Positions 1-6,655 of a stretch of 10,300 nt of DNA are shown here, in pieces. The stretch is taken from the NCBI GenBank assembly GCA_025927795.1, contig JAICKT010000143.1, positions 1-10,300 on the forward strand, written 5' to 3'. The number at the start of each line of letters is the position of its first letter. Position 1 is the stretch's first letter. The position numbers and the translations under genes were made by a program. The notes beneath the pieces are model-generated. The model saw only the letters and a program-made list of their open reading frames with translations. It ran no database searches and was not told where the DNA came from. The stretch is from Parafilimonas sp. (GTDB taxonomy: Bacteria > Bacteroidota > Bacteroidia > Chitinophagales > Chitinophagaceae).

Positions 1-429
1 AAAATTGATGGTTTTTATGCATTCAATGGTATTGTACTGCCATCTTTAAGCAATCAAAAACTGGATATGTATTTTAAAGTAGTGCAAAAAAATAAAGAAG
101 AAAAAAACAGCAGTACTGTTTACCTGCTTGTAAGTACCGGCAACGAAAATTTTGCCTCACCTGAAGGAGATACTGTGCTCTGGAATAGTTCCAAAATGTT
201 TTTTAACAGCTTCGTTGAAAATACAACAGCATTTAGTCTTGAACAAGATATAACTGCGCAGGAAAATGTTTTAAAAGATGCGCAGAATAAATTAACCAAC
301 CTTCAGAAGGATGAAAAAGACCTGGCTGATAAAACAGCAAAAAACCAGGAAGCTCAAAAAGATGCGCAATTGAATATTGAAACCCAAAGTAAGGTTCTTG
401 ACGATTTGAAACTAAAACGAAAAGGCTAA
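1..429 (+). CDS. Hypothetical protein, C-terminal part, with coiled-coil tail (5' end outside window)
   Basis: The frame is open from the first base, so this is the last 142 residues of a longer protein. The ATG at 67 is internal and not a convincing start, because the residues encoded before it (KIDGFYAFNG...) read as ordinary protein. The first ~80 visible residues look like a mixed alpha/beta or beta-rich globular domain (YFKVV, TVYLLVSTGNENF, DTVLWNSSKMFF). The last ~60 residues are a highly charged, Gln/Lys/Asp/Ala-rich heptad-like stretch ending in a basic tail (KLKRKG), which predicts a coiled coil. I recognise no family and assign no function. The sequence shows neither catalytic motifs nor a membrane segment. 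The stop codon is TAA. A surface or periplasmic protein that oligomerises through the helix is possible but is only a guess. Confidence 0.75.
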   Translation, partial: KIDGFYAFNGIVLPSLSNQKLDMYFKVVQKNKEEKNSSTVYLLVSTGNENFASPEGDTVLWNSSKMFFNSFVENTTAFSLEQDITAQENVLKDAQNKLTNLQKDEKDLADKTAKNQEAQKDAQLNIETQSKVLDDLKLKRKG

Positions 430-487
430 AGTCGTTATAACAATTATTCAACTACTAAACCCTTCTCTTTGAATTTTTCTTCTGTGC

Positions 488-524
488 AATGTATTCTAAA
501 TAGCATTGAGCGATAGCAACGCAC
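488..524. repeat. Diverged direct repeat, copy 1
   Basis: A 37-base segment matches 1154-1190 at 30 of 37 positions with no gap. The shared blocks are AATGT-TTCTAAA, CATTGAGC, AGCAA and GCAC. Both copies are preceded by a T-rich stretch (TTTTTCTTCTG / TTTTCTTTTCCG). Copy 1 lies between the coiled-coil gene and the small membrane-protein gene, and copy 2 lies just after the membrane-protein gene. The similarity is too long and too ordered to be chance in AT-rich DNA. It is probably a member of a dispersed intergenic family. Confidence 0.6.
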
Positions 525-581
525 ATTGCGGCATTCTGCAGTAATAAACTTCAGCAATAAATATTAATTTAGCTACCGCCT

Positions 582-605
582 GCTAACATTACGCCAAACG
601 TTAGC
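582..605. repeat. GCTAAC / GTTAGC palindrome at the left edge of the membrane-protein gene
   Basis: GCTAAC (582-587) and its exact reverse complement GTTAGC (600-605) are separated by 12 bases, giving a 6-bp hairpin directly upstream of the TTG start at 616. The same core recurs as GCTAAC at 1111-1116, just past the stop codon of that gene. The core resembles the outer simple sites of integron attC elements (RYYYAAC ... GTTRRRY), but it breaks the consensus at one position and the spacing is much shorter than in a normal attC. It could also be an operator or a transcript-end hairpin. Confidence 0.55.
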
Positions 606-1116
606 TGCAAGTAAATTGACTCATTCTAAAACAATATTCATTTGGACATTATTAATCTCAGTAGCTCTATTGGTATTGGGACAGCTTCTATTTGTGGAGA
701 TTTTTAAATTTTTTGAACCACAAGTTGACGGCATCTTGTTTCAAATAACAGAACGCAATGCAACTGTGAAGACTTCGGTACTATTTTCAATATTACTTTT
801 TCTTATTCCTATTTTCATAATATTGACTTGGCGACTTGCACATATTATTTCTGCAAATAAGAAAATTGCATCAGCCTTATTCATTCTACTCTTTATAACT
901 CTCGGAATTTTCGTAAGACATAAAGAAGTAAAAACTTATTTTACAATTGTCGTAAAACCTGCTTTATTGACTAAGGATAAGACAACCATTATATATCCAA
1001 TCGACCCAATAAATTTTTTGTATTACATGTTTGCAGGACTTATAATAGGCTGCATACTTGCATTTGTCTTTTTTAAACAAAAAAATAAATATAATAATTG
1101 AAGCCATGCAGCTAAC
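600..1116. repeat. 10-bp inverted repeat bracketing the small membrane-protein gene
   Basis: GTTAGCTGCA at 600-609 is matched by its perfect reverse complement TGCAGCTAAC at 1107-1116. The arms enclose almost exactly one gene: the left arm ends 6 bases before the TTG start and the right arm begins 5 bases after the stop codon. In integron cassettes the start of the inserted unit (TTRRRY) is complementary to the R'' box after the ORF, and this layout mimics that. No integrase gene is visible and the boxes deviate from the attC consensus, so a cassette is an inference. Confidence 0.55.
616..1101 (+). CDS. Small four-helix integral membrane protein, unknown function
   Basis: The protein has 161 residues if translation starts at the TTG at 616. 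The frame has a stop at 565-567, and its first in-frame ATG encodes only residue 138, so a non-ATG start is required unless the gene has lost its true 5' end. Hydrophobic segments predict membrane helices at about residues 6-29, 53-73, 83-100 and 132-153. A short lysine-rich tail (FFKQKNKYNN) follows, suggesting a cytoplasmic C terminus. No signal-peptide cleavage site, enzyme motif or known family is recognised. The gene is very AT-rich, stands alone between repeat-bearing spacers, and is tightly bracketed by a 10-bp inverted repeat. It therefore looks like an inserted cassette rather than part of an operon. It could also be a decayed fragment, but the uninterrupted frame and well-formed helices argue for a real protein. 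Confidence 0.65.
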   Translation: MTHSKTIFIWTLLISVALLVLGQLLFVEIFKFFEPQVDGILFQITERNATVKTSVLFSILLFLIPIFIILTWRLAHIISANKKIASALFILLFITLGIFVRHKEVKTYFTIVVKPALLTKDKTTIIYPIDPINFLYYMFAGLIIGCILAFVFFKQKNKYNN

Positions 1117-1153
1117 ACTTGCGCTTGTAAAAGACTGGTTTTTTCTTTTCCGT

Positions 1154-1190
1154 AATGTGTTCTAAAGTACATTGAGCAAAAGCAAGGCAC
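1154..1190. repeat. Diverged direct repeat, copy 2
   Basis: This is the partner of 488-524, matching at 30 of 37 bases in the same orientation. It begins 53 bases after the stop codon of the membrane-protein gene. In each copy a CTAACA or ATAACA box lies about 40-50 bases upstream of the repeat, so the similarity may extend beyond the aligned core. The pair therefore flanks the 616-1101 gene as direct repeats. Confidence 0.6.
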
Positions 1191-1308
1191 TTTATCTGCT
1201 GAGTTGTTTGCCAAAAAGACTTTGGTGCGCAATGCAAATCTGCTCCATTAGAAAATTGTAACTCCCCCTTTTTCGCGCGGATTTTGTGATAACAAATATT
1301 GTTTAACT

Positions 1309-1322
1309 TTTCGATATCGAAA
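1309..1322. promoter_or_regulatory. 14-bp perfect palindrome, possible protein-binding site
   Basis: TTTCGATATCGAAA is a perfect dyad with no spacer. It is followed 10 bases later by a second dyad, ATAGTT-7-AACTAT (1333-1351). Spacer-free dyads of this length are typical of DNA-binding sites for dimeric proteins rather than RNA hairpins. However, no gene starts next to it: the flanking genes both end into this spacer. Its function is unknown. Confidence 0.3.
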
Positions 1323-1332
1323 CAAGTCGCTG

Positions 1333-1351
1333 ATAGTTCTGCTGCAACTAT
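1333..1351. repeat. Short inverted repeat (6-bp stem, 7-base loop)
   Basis: ATAGTT and AACTAT enclose CTGCTGC. The element lies about 50 bases beyond the stop codon of the minus-strand TonB-domain gene, where a terminator would be expected. No T-run follows on the minus strand, so it is not a canonical intrinsic terminator. Confidence 0.3.
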
Positions 1352-1398
1352 GTTAGTACCTCTTCTTTGGCAGAGAAACAATGAGTTTATGCAACAAA

Positions 1399-2058
1399 TT
1401 ATTTTTCTAAACGAAAAGTAACAGGTAAAATGATTCTTGCTTTAACAGGTCTTCCTTTTACAGTGGCTGGCTTCCAGCCATGCATTGCTGAAACTACTCT
1501 TCTGGCTTCTTCATCTAAACCATGTCCTAAACTTTTACCTATTACATGGGCGTATGATACACTTCCATTTTGATTTACTACTAATGAAATATTTACAGTA
1601 CCCTGGGTATTAGTGTTCAATGCTTCGCGGGGATAATTGAGATGATTATATATATAACTTTCTATTGCCCGCTCACCTCCTGGATAAGTTGGATTTGACT
1701 CTGCAATTTCATATACCCCGGTTTTATCCTTTCGAACTTTTCGATTTGTAACAACCGGTATAGGGGCAACAATTACTTTTACTTCTTTTTTAACTATTAT
1801 TTTTGTTGGATTAGAAACTTGAGGCGTTGGCGCTGTATTTCGAGGTTCCGGTGTTGTACTTGTACTTTTAGATGTAGTGGTTGGTTTAGTTTGTGCCGGT
1901 GAAGCTTCCTGAGGCAATGTAGTCTGCTCAGTATCAGAAGGAGCTACTGTATTTGAATCAAGAGTTTTATTAGAAGACTGATTTGAATTGCAAGCCATAA
2001 AAAACATTGCAAGTGCGCAAAAACAAACTAAATGTTTAAATGAAAAATTATTTGACAT
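1399..2058 (-). CDS. TonB C-terminal-domain lipoprotein
   Basis: I choose the ATG at 2058, giving 219 residues. It places a short hydrophobic signal (HLVCFCALAMFFMAC) at the N terminus with a lipoprotein-like cysteine at residue 23. The longer frame, starting at 2160, would add 34 residues ahead of that signal. Residues 24-85 are a Ser/Thr/Pro/Gln-rich linker, probably extended across the periplasm. Residues ~116-219 form a TonB C-terminal domain, with the typical PTYPGG, LNYP-EA, GTVNISLVVNQNGSV, GLDEEARRVV and LPVTFRLEK blocks. Classical TonB is anchored by an N-terminal transmembrane helix and couples ExbB/ExbD to outer-membrane receptors. This one appears lipid-anchored and has no ExbB/ExbD neighbours, so it is better called a TonB-like protein than the energy transducer. 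Bacteroidota carry many such paralogues. The gene is monocistronic here and divergent from the amidohydrolase. Confidence 0.85.
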   Translation of the reverse strand: MSNNFSFKHLVCFCALAMFFMACNSNQSSNKTLDSNTVAPSDTEQTTLPQEASPAQTKPTTTSKSTSTTPEPRNTAPTPQVSNPTKIIVKKEVKVIVAPIPVVTNRKVRKDKTGVYEIAESNPTYPGGERAIESYIYNHLNYPREALNTNTQGTVNISLVVNQNGSVSYAHVIGKSLGHGLDEEARRVVSAMHGWKPATVKGRPVKARIILPVTFRLEK

Positions 2059-2251
2059 AACTCTGGTATTTACACAGACGTTATTCAAACAAAGTGCCAC
2101 AACATGCAAAAGAAAAATATAAAAACAGTTCTTCTCTCTGATTTTTTTTACAACAATCAACCTGTTGCTTATAGCATTTTAAAAAAATTCCCTCTCTTCA
2201 TAAATCTCAAGCCATTAAATTTACGCTTTCATTATTTCCAATTTCTTACAC

Positions 2252-5242
2252 ATGAAAAAATATAAACTCCTATTTATTTTTTGTTTGATTACAACTATCG
2301 TTTCAGCTCAGCAAACATTCCCCGTTAATGGTGTGCATGATTATCGTGAAGATTACATAGCATTCACACATGCAACTATTGTAAAAGATTCAAAAACTAT
2401 TTTAAAAGATGCAACACTTATTATCAAACAGGGAAAAATAATTTCAGTTGGTAATAATTTATCTGTACCAAAAGATGCTGCCGAAATTAATTGCAAAGGC
2501 AAATACATTTATCCATCTTTTATTGATTTATTTAGTGATTATGGAATTACTGTTGCAGAACAACCAAAACGTACAAGAAATTATTACCAGGCACAGTTTG
2601 TAAGCGATACAAAAGGAGCGTATGGATGGAACCAGGCAATTCGCCCTGAAACAGATGCATCAAAAATTTTTACCGCGAACGAAAAAGAAGCGAAAGACTT
2701 ACGCGGTATGGGTTTTGGCGTTGTGCTTACGCACTTACAAGATGGTATTGCGCGTGGTACCGGGACATTAGTTACACTGAGTGACGATAAAGAAAATTTA
2801 GATATGCTGCGTGATAAAGCTGCCGCATTTTATTCATTTAGTAAAGGCACTTCAACGCAGGATTATCCAACATCATTAATGGGTTCTATTGCTTTGATAA
2901 GACAAACATATCTTGATGCAAACTGGTATAAGAATTTGTCATCTGCAGATAAAGAAAAATCAACAAGCGAAGGTACAAACCTCTCACTCGAAGCCTGGAA
3001 CAACAATCAGCCATTACCGCAAATTTTTGATGCAAATGATAAATGGAATGTGTTGCGTGCAAAAAAAATTGCCGATGAATTTAGTGTTCAATACATAATT
3101 AAAGGTGGCGGCAACGAATACCAGCGCATGGATGAAATGAAAGCAACAAAAGCAAATTTTATTTTGCCTTTAAATTTTCCCAAAGCAATTGATGTGTCAG
3201 ACCCGGATGCAACAAGATTAGTTGCTTTAAGTGTGATGAAGCATTGGGAAATGGCGCCGCTTGAACCGGGCATGTTTGATAAAGCGGGAATTAATTTTGC
3301 CTTAACTGCTAATGGTACAACAAATGATGAGTTTTTAAAAAATCTTCGCGAAGCAATTGATGATGGTTTGAGTGAAGATAAAGCTTTGGATGCGCTTACA
3401 AAAACACCCGCAACATTAATTAATGCATATGATAAAGTTGGAAGTATAGATGCAGGCAAGCTTGCAAATTTTATTATCACAACGGGTCCTGTGTTTGATG
3501 AACAAACTATCTTTTTACAAAACTGGATTCAAGGGAAAAAATTTATATTAACCGATAATGGCTGGAATGATTATCGCGGCAACTACAAACTCACCATCAA
3601 ACAAAACAATAATAACAAACAATATAATGTTGCGATTGATGGAAAGCCTGGCAAACTTTCTGCAACAATTCAATCTGCAAGTGATACTGCAAAAACAAAA
3701 CTTGATATTGACATAACCAACACTTCGGTTAATTTAAAATGGAGTAATAAAGCAGATAGCTCAAAAACGAATTTATTGTCTGGTGTTATCAGCAAAACTA
3801 TGTGGAATGGCTCGGGTTATGATGCGAATGGAAATGTTGTTTCATGGAATATGATTGCTTCATCACCTTATGTTGAAAAACCTGACACATCAAAACCAAA
3901 ACAAAAAAAATCAGACATAAACACAACAATGCTTTATCCTTTTGATGGCTATGGTTTTTCTGAAATGCCAAAGCAGGAGGATGTATTAATTAAAAATGCA
4001 ACTGTTTGGACAAATGAAGCAGACGGCCTTTTGCAAAACACAGATGTATTATTAAAGAACGGAAAAATTGCTGCAATTGGGAAAAATCTTTCCGCATCAA
4101 ACGCAAAACAAATTGATGGAACAGGTGAATATTTAACGCCGGGAATTATTGATGAACATTCACACATAGCTGTAAGTGGCAGTGTGAATGAGTGCTCACA
4201 ATCCGTAACATCTGAAGTGCGCATTGCTGATGTAATAAATCCTGAAGACATTGATATTTATCGCCAGCTTTCGGATGGTGTTACTATAGCGCATGTTTTA
4301 CATGGCAGTTGCAATACCATCGGCGGACAAACACAATTAATAAAAATGCGTTGGGGAAAAGATGCGGAAGAAGTGAAGTTTGCCAACTGGGATCCATTTA
4401 TAAAATTTGCTTTGGGAGAAAATGTAAAACGTTCTTATAGTCCTTCAAACAATCGTTTCCCTGACACACGCATGGGCGTTGAACAGGTGTTGGTAGATGC
4501 GTTTACACGCGCAGAAGATTATGAAAAGATGGGTGAAAATAAAAGAAGAGATTTAGAGCTCGATGCGCTTGTTGAAATTTTAAATCATAAAAGATTTATC
4601 ACTTGTCACTCTTATGTACAAAGCGAAATAAATATGCTGATGCATGTTGCTGATTCATTTCATTTTAAAGTAAACACATTCACACATATTTTAGAAGGAT
4701 ATAAAATTGCAGACAAAATGAAAGCGCATGGTGCTTACGCATCAACGTTCAGCGATTGGTGGGCATATAAAGCGGAAGTAGAAGATGCTATTCCATATAA
4801 TGCGGCACTCATGACAGATGAAGGTTTAACTGTTGCAGTAAATAGTGATGATCCCGAACAAGCGCGACATCTAAATCAGGAAGCTGCGAAAAGCATAAAG
4901 TATGGTGGTTTAACTGAAGAGCAGGCATTTAAAATGTGCACACTTAATCCGGCAACGATGCTGCATATTGCAGACAGAGTTGGCAGTATAAAAGTTGGTA
5001 AAGATGCAGATGTTGTTTTATGGAATAATAATCCTTTAAGTGTTTACGCCACCGCACAAAAAACTTTTGTTGATGGTATTGAATATTACGACAGGCAACG
5101 CGATTCAACACAGCGTATTTATATTGCCAATGAAAGAAATCGTTTAATACAAAAAATGCTTACTGCAAAAAAAGCCGGCGCCAAAACACAACCTGCTGTG
5201 ATGACACGTGATGCGAAAGTTGAAAGCGAGGATGGGCAATAA
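2252..5242 (+). CDS. Secreted tandem amidohydrolase (imidazolonepropionase-like)
   Basis: The 996-residue protein has a signal peptide (residues 1-19, ending ...TIVSAQQ), so it acts in the periplasm or outside the cell. It carries two amidohydrolase-superfamily modules. Module 1 (~25-430) has the N-terminal beta-sandwich (ATLIIKQGKIISVG) and the C-terminal GSIDAGKLANFIITTG strand, but the HxH metal motif after IDL is replaced by F94-S-D96. A beta-rich linker (~440-545) follows. Module 2 (~565-960) has PGIIDEHSH with H636 and H638, further likely metal ligands H786 (ITCHSY) and H812 (FTHILEG), and the catalytic/metal aspartate D866 (NSDDPE). Only module 2 should therefore be active. The family hydrolyses cyclic amides and related C-N bonds, but the substrate cannot be deduced; dipeptidase-like and imidazolonepropionase-like activities are both plausible. 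Related Bacteroidota proteins of about 1000 residues are known as amidohydrolase family proteins. The start ATG has no clear Shine-Dalgarno sequence, as is usual in this phylum. Confidence 0.9.
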   Translation: MKKYKLLFIFCLITTIVSAQQTFPVNGVHDYREDYIAFTHATIVKDSKTILKDATLIIKQGKIISVGNNLSVPKDAAEINCKGKYIYPSFIDLFSDYGITVAEQPKRTRNYYQAQFVSDTKGAYGWNQAIRPETDASKIFTANEKEAKDLRGMGFGVVLTHLQDGIARGTGTLVTLSDDKENLDMLRDKAAAFYSFSKGTSTQDYPTSLMGSIALIRQTYLDANWYKNLSSADKEKSTSEGTNLSLEAWNNNQPLPQIFDANDKWNVLRAKKIADEFSVQYIIKGGGNEYQRMDEMKATKANFILPLNFPKAIDVSDPDATRLVALSVMKHWEMAPLEPGMFDKAGINFALTANGTTNDEFLKNLREAIDDGLSEDKALDALTKTPATLINAYDKVGSIDAGKLANFIITTGPVFDEQTIFLQNWIQGKKFILTDNGWNDYRGNYKLTIKQNNNNKQYNVAIDGKPGKLSATIQSASDTAKTKLDIDITNTSVNLKWSNKADSSKTNLLSGVISKTMWNGSGYDANGNVVSWNMIASSPYVEKPDTSKPKQKKSDINTTMLYPFDGYGFSEMPKQEDVLIKNATVWTNEADGLLQNTDVLLKNGKIAAIGKNLSASNAKQIDGTGEYLTPGIIDEHSHIAVSGSVNECSQSVTSEVRIADVINPEDIDIYRQLSDGVTIAHVLHGSCNTIGGQTQLIKMRWGKDAEEVKFANWDPFIKFALGENVKRSYSPSNNRFPDTRMGVEQVLVDAFTRAEDYEKMGENKRRDLELDALVEILNHKRFITCHSYVQSEINMLMHVADSFHFKVNTFTHILEGYKIADKMKAHGAYASTFSDWWAYKAEVEDAIPYNAALMTDEGLTVAVNSDDPEQARHLNQEAAKSIKYGGLTEEQAFKMCTLNPATMLHIADRVGSIKVGKDADVVLWNNNPLSVYATAQKTFVDGIEYYDRQRDSTQRIYIANERNRLIQKMLTAKKAGAKTQPAVMTRDAKVESEDGQ

Positions 5243-5767
5243 CTATATTCCAATATTAAATCCTAACTGTAAGTTAGCCCAGGAAGACCAGTAATTAGGT
5301 TGTTTAAATGCATCAAAAGAAACAACGGCTTCAAAGGCTCCGAAATGTGTACCTGCACCAATATCTGCAGCAAAACGACCTTTTCTTTCTGAGGCATTTT
5401 TGTAACTAATAAAACCAATACCTGCATCTCCCTGTAAAAAAATGGTATGTAATGTCATTGGTAAATATTGCCTTAATCCAATTTTAGCGGGTATATATGT
5501 TTCGTCACCTAATAAATGATCGGGGCTATCATGCTTTGAAAAAAAATTAGTATAACCAAGAGAAAAAACCGCTCTCGAATTTTTTGATCCTAATGTTAAA
5601 CCGGCATTAGCACCAAGCCCGCCTTTATAACGATCTGCAGAATGTGTGTTTAAAGCTGCCGCATACAATCCATGTACATATAGAGATAAATGCGGAAGTT
5701 GCGCTTCAGATTTATACGCCGAAAAAATTGCAGCAGTAATAAAAGCAATAATAATTTTTGATTTCAT
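5243..5767 (-). CDS. Exported small beta-rich protein, probable outer-membrane beta-barrel-like
   Basis: The 174-residue protein has a Sec signal peptide (MKSKIIIAFITAAIFSAYKSEAQ, cleavage near residue 22). The mature part alternates Gly/aromatic-rich beta strands (GLGANAGLTLG, AVFSLGYTNFF, FLQGDAGIGFISY, FAADIGAGTHFG, AVVSFDAF) and ends in an amphipathic strand (NLQLGFNIGI). That pattern is typical of small outer-membrane barrels in Bacteroidota. No named family is recognised and a porin function is not claimed. Its TAG stop codon abuts the TAA of the convergent amidohydrolase with no bases between, so any transcription terminator must lie inside coding sequence. Upstream, 90 bp separate it from the divergent DUF2520 gene. 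Confidence 0.75.
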   Translation of the reverse strand: MKSKIIIAFITAAIFSAYKSEAQLPHLSLYVHGLYAAALNTHSADRYKGGLGANAGLTLGSKNSRAVFSLGYTNFFSKHDSPDHLLGDETYIPAKIGLRQYLPMTLHTIFLQGDAGIGFISYKNASERKGRFAADIGAGTHFGAFEAVVSFDAFKQPNYWSSWANLQLGFNIGI

Positions 5768-5857
5768 ATGAATAGTTTTTGATTTTATTTGTAACGTTAA
5801 TTTGTATCTAAGTCCAATAATCTAAAACGATAAACTTATTACAATAATTACTCCAAT

Positions 5858-6655
5858 ATGAAAATAAGTTTTGTTGGTTCGGGAAATGTAGCGACTGTTT
5901 TAGGCAGGCTTTTAAAGCAAAAGCATTTTACAATTAATGAAGTTGTGAGTCGTGATAAAACACATGCACTTCATCTTGCAAAAGAATTAGATGCAATAGA
6001 AGTGGATAATATAAAAGCTATTTCAAAAAATAGCGATGTATATATTGTTGCTGTAAATGATGATGCCGTAGAAGCAGTAAGCAGTCAGTTAAAAGTTGAT
6101 GATAAAGTTGTAGTACATACATGTGGCAGCGCATCCATAAACATTTTAAAAAATACTTCACGCAATTTTGGTATTTTATATCCGCTGCAATCACTTCGCA
6201 AAGAAATTTCTTATTTGCCTGTTGTGCCCTTTTTAATTGATGCCAGTAATAATTACTCAAAAAATGTAATCATAACACTTGCAGAAGCAATATCAGATAA
6301 TATAAAAGAAGCACATGATGAGCAACGTATGCAGTATCATTTAGCAGCAATTGTTGTTTCCAATTTTACGAATCATTTATTTGCGTTGGCTCACGAATAT
6401 TGTATAGTAAACAAGATTGAATTTTCTTTATTACTTCCGTTAATTAAAGAGATTGTAAATCGCCTTCAAGTTTTTAATCCTGCTGAAACGCAAACTGGGC
6501 CTGCAATACGCGGTGATGTATTAACTATACAAAAACATCTTTCTTTATTAAAAGATTTTCCGCAACTAAAAAATATTTATGAAATAATGAGTGAAAGCAT
6601 TGAAACGACCTTACCTAAATCCTCTCCAAAGGAGAGGACTTCAAGCCTTGATTAA
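5858..6655 (+). CDS. Rossmann-fold DUF2520 oxidoreductase-like protein
   Basis: The 265-residue protein begins with a dinucleotide-binding loop (VGSGNVAT, G7-x-G9-x-x-A12). It continues as a short-subunit dehydrogenase-like Rossmann domain to about residue 127 (SDVYIVAVNDDAV, VVVHTCGS at 84-91, YPLQS at 108-112). The rest is a helical DUF2520 domain with the family blocks HLAAIVVSNFTNHL (161-174) and QTGPAIRGD (212-220), followed by H227. It resembles the ketopantoate reductase/6-phosphogluconate dehydrogenase type of fold, so NAD(P)-dependent chemistry is expected, but no substrate is established that I can name. The family block structure ends near residue 250. The remaining tail (TLPKSSPKERTSSLD) is encoded by a dispersed hairpin repeat and looks like an add-on from repeat insertion. 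The gene is divergent from the beta-rich protein and convergent with araB. Confidence 0.88.
   Translation: MKISFVGSGNVATVLGRLLKQKHFTINEVVSRDKTHALHLAKELDAIEVDNIKAISKNSDVYIVAVNDDAVEAVSSQLKVDDKVVVHTCGSASINILKNTSRNFGILYPLQSLRKEISYLPVVPFLIDASNNYSKNVIITLAEAISDNIKEAHDEQRMQYHLAAIVVSNFTNHLFALAHEYCIVNKIEFSLLLPLIKEIVNRLQVFNPAETQTGPAIRGDVLTIQKHLSLLKDFPQLKNIYEIMSESIETTLPKSSPKERTSSLD

Larger units (their letters stand above)
1102..1398. other. Gene-free spacer with repeat and palindromes
   Basis: This 297-bp stretch lies between the membrane-protein stop codon and the 3' end of the convergent TonB-domain gene. It holds the right arm of the inverted repeat (1107-1116), direct-repeat copy 2 (1154-1190), a 14-bp perfect palindrome (1309-1322) and a 6-bp-stem hairpin (1333-1351). 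An 89-codon minus-strand frame (1112-1381) spans most of it. That frame runs straight through the repeat and has no recognisable domain, so I do not call it a gene. No hairpin followed by a U-tract is present on either strand. Confidence 0.5.

Noticed and set aside
582..605. A complete integron attC site
   Set aside because: At 24 bp it is far shorter than known attC sites, and GTTAGCT/AGCTAAC deviate from GTTRRRY/RYYYAAC at one position. Only a cassette-like resemblance is claimed.
1023..1232. 69-codon minus-strand frame
   Set aside because: It overlaps the 3' end of the plus-strand membrane-protein gene and the repeat, and looks like a chance frame.
1112..1381. 89-codon minus-strand frame in the spacer
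   Set aside because: It runs across the direct repeat and both arms of nearby palindromes, has a Cys-rich composition with no domain, and no upstream signal. It is more likely a translation of repeat DNA than a gene.
2059..2160. 34-residue N-terminal extension of the TonB-domain protein
   Set aside because: It would bury the lipoprotein signal behind a second hydrophobic stretch. The ATG at 2058 gives a normal lipoprotein N terminus.
3088..3480. 130-codon minus-strand frame inside the amidohydrolase
   Set aside because: It is antisense to the conserved end of amidohydrolase module 1; an artefact of codon bias.
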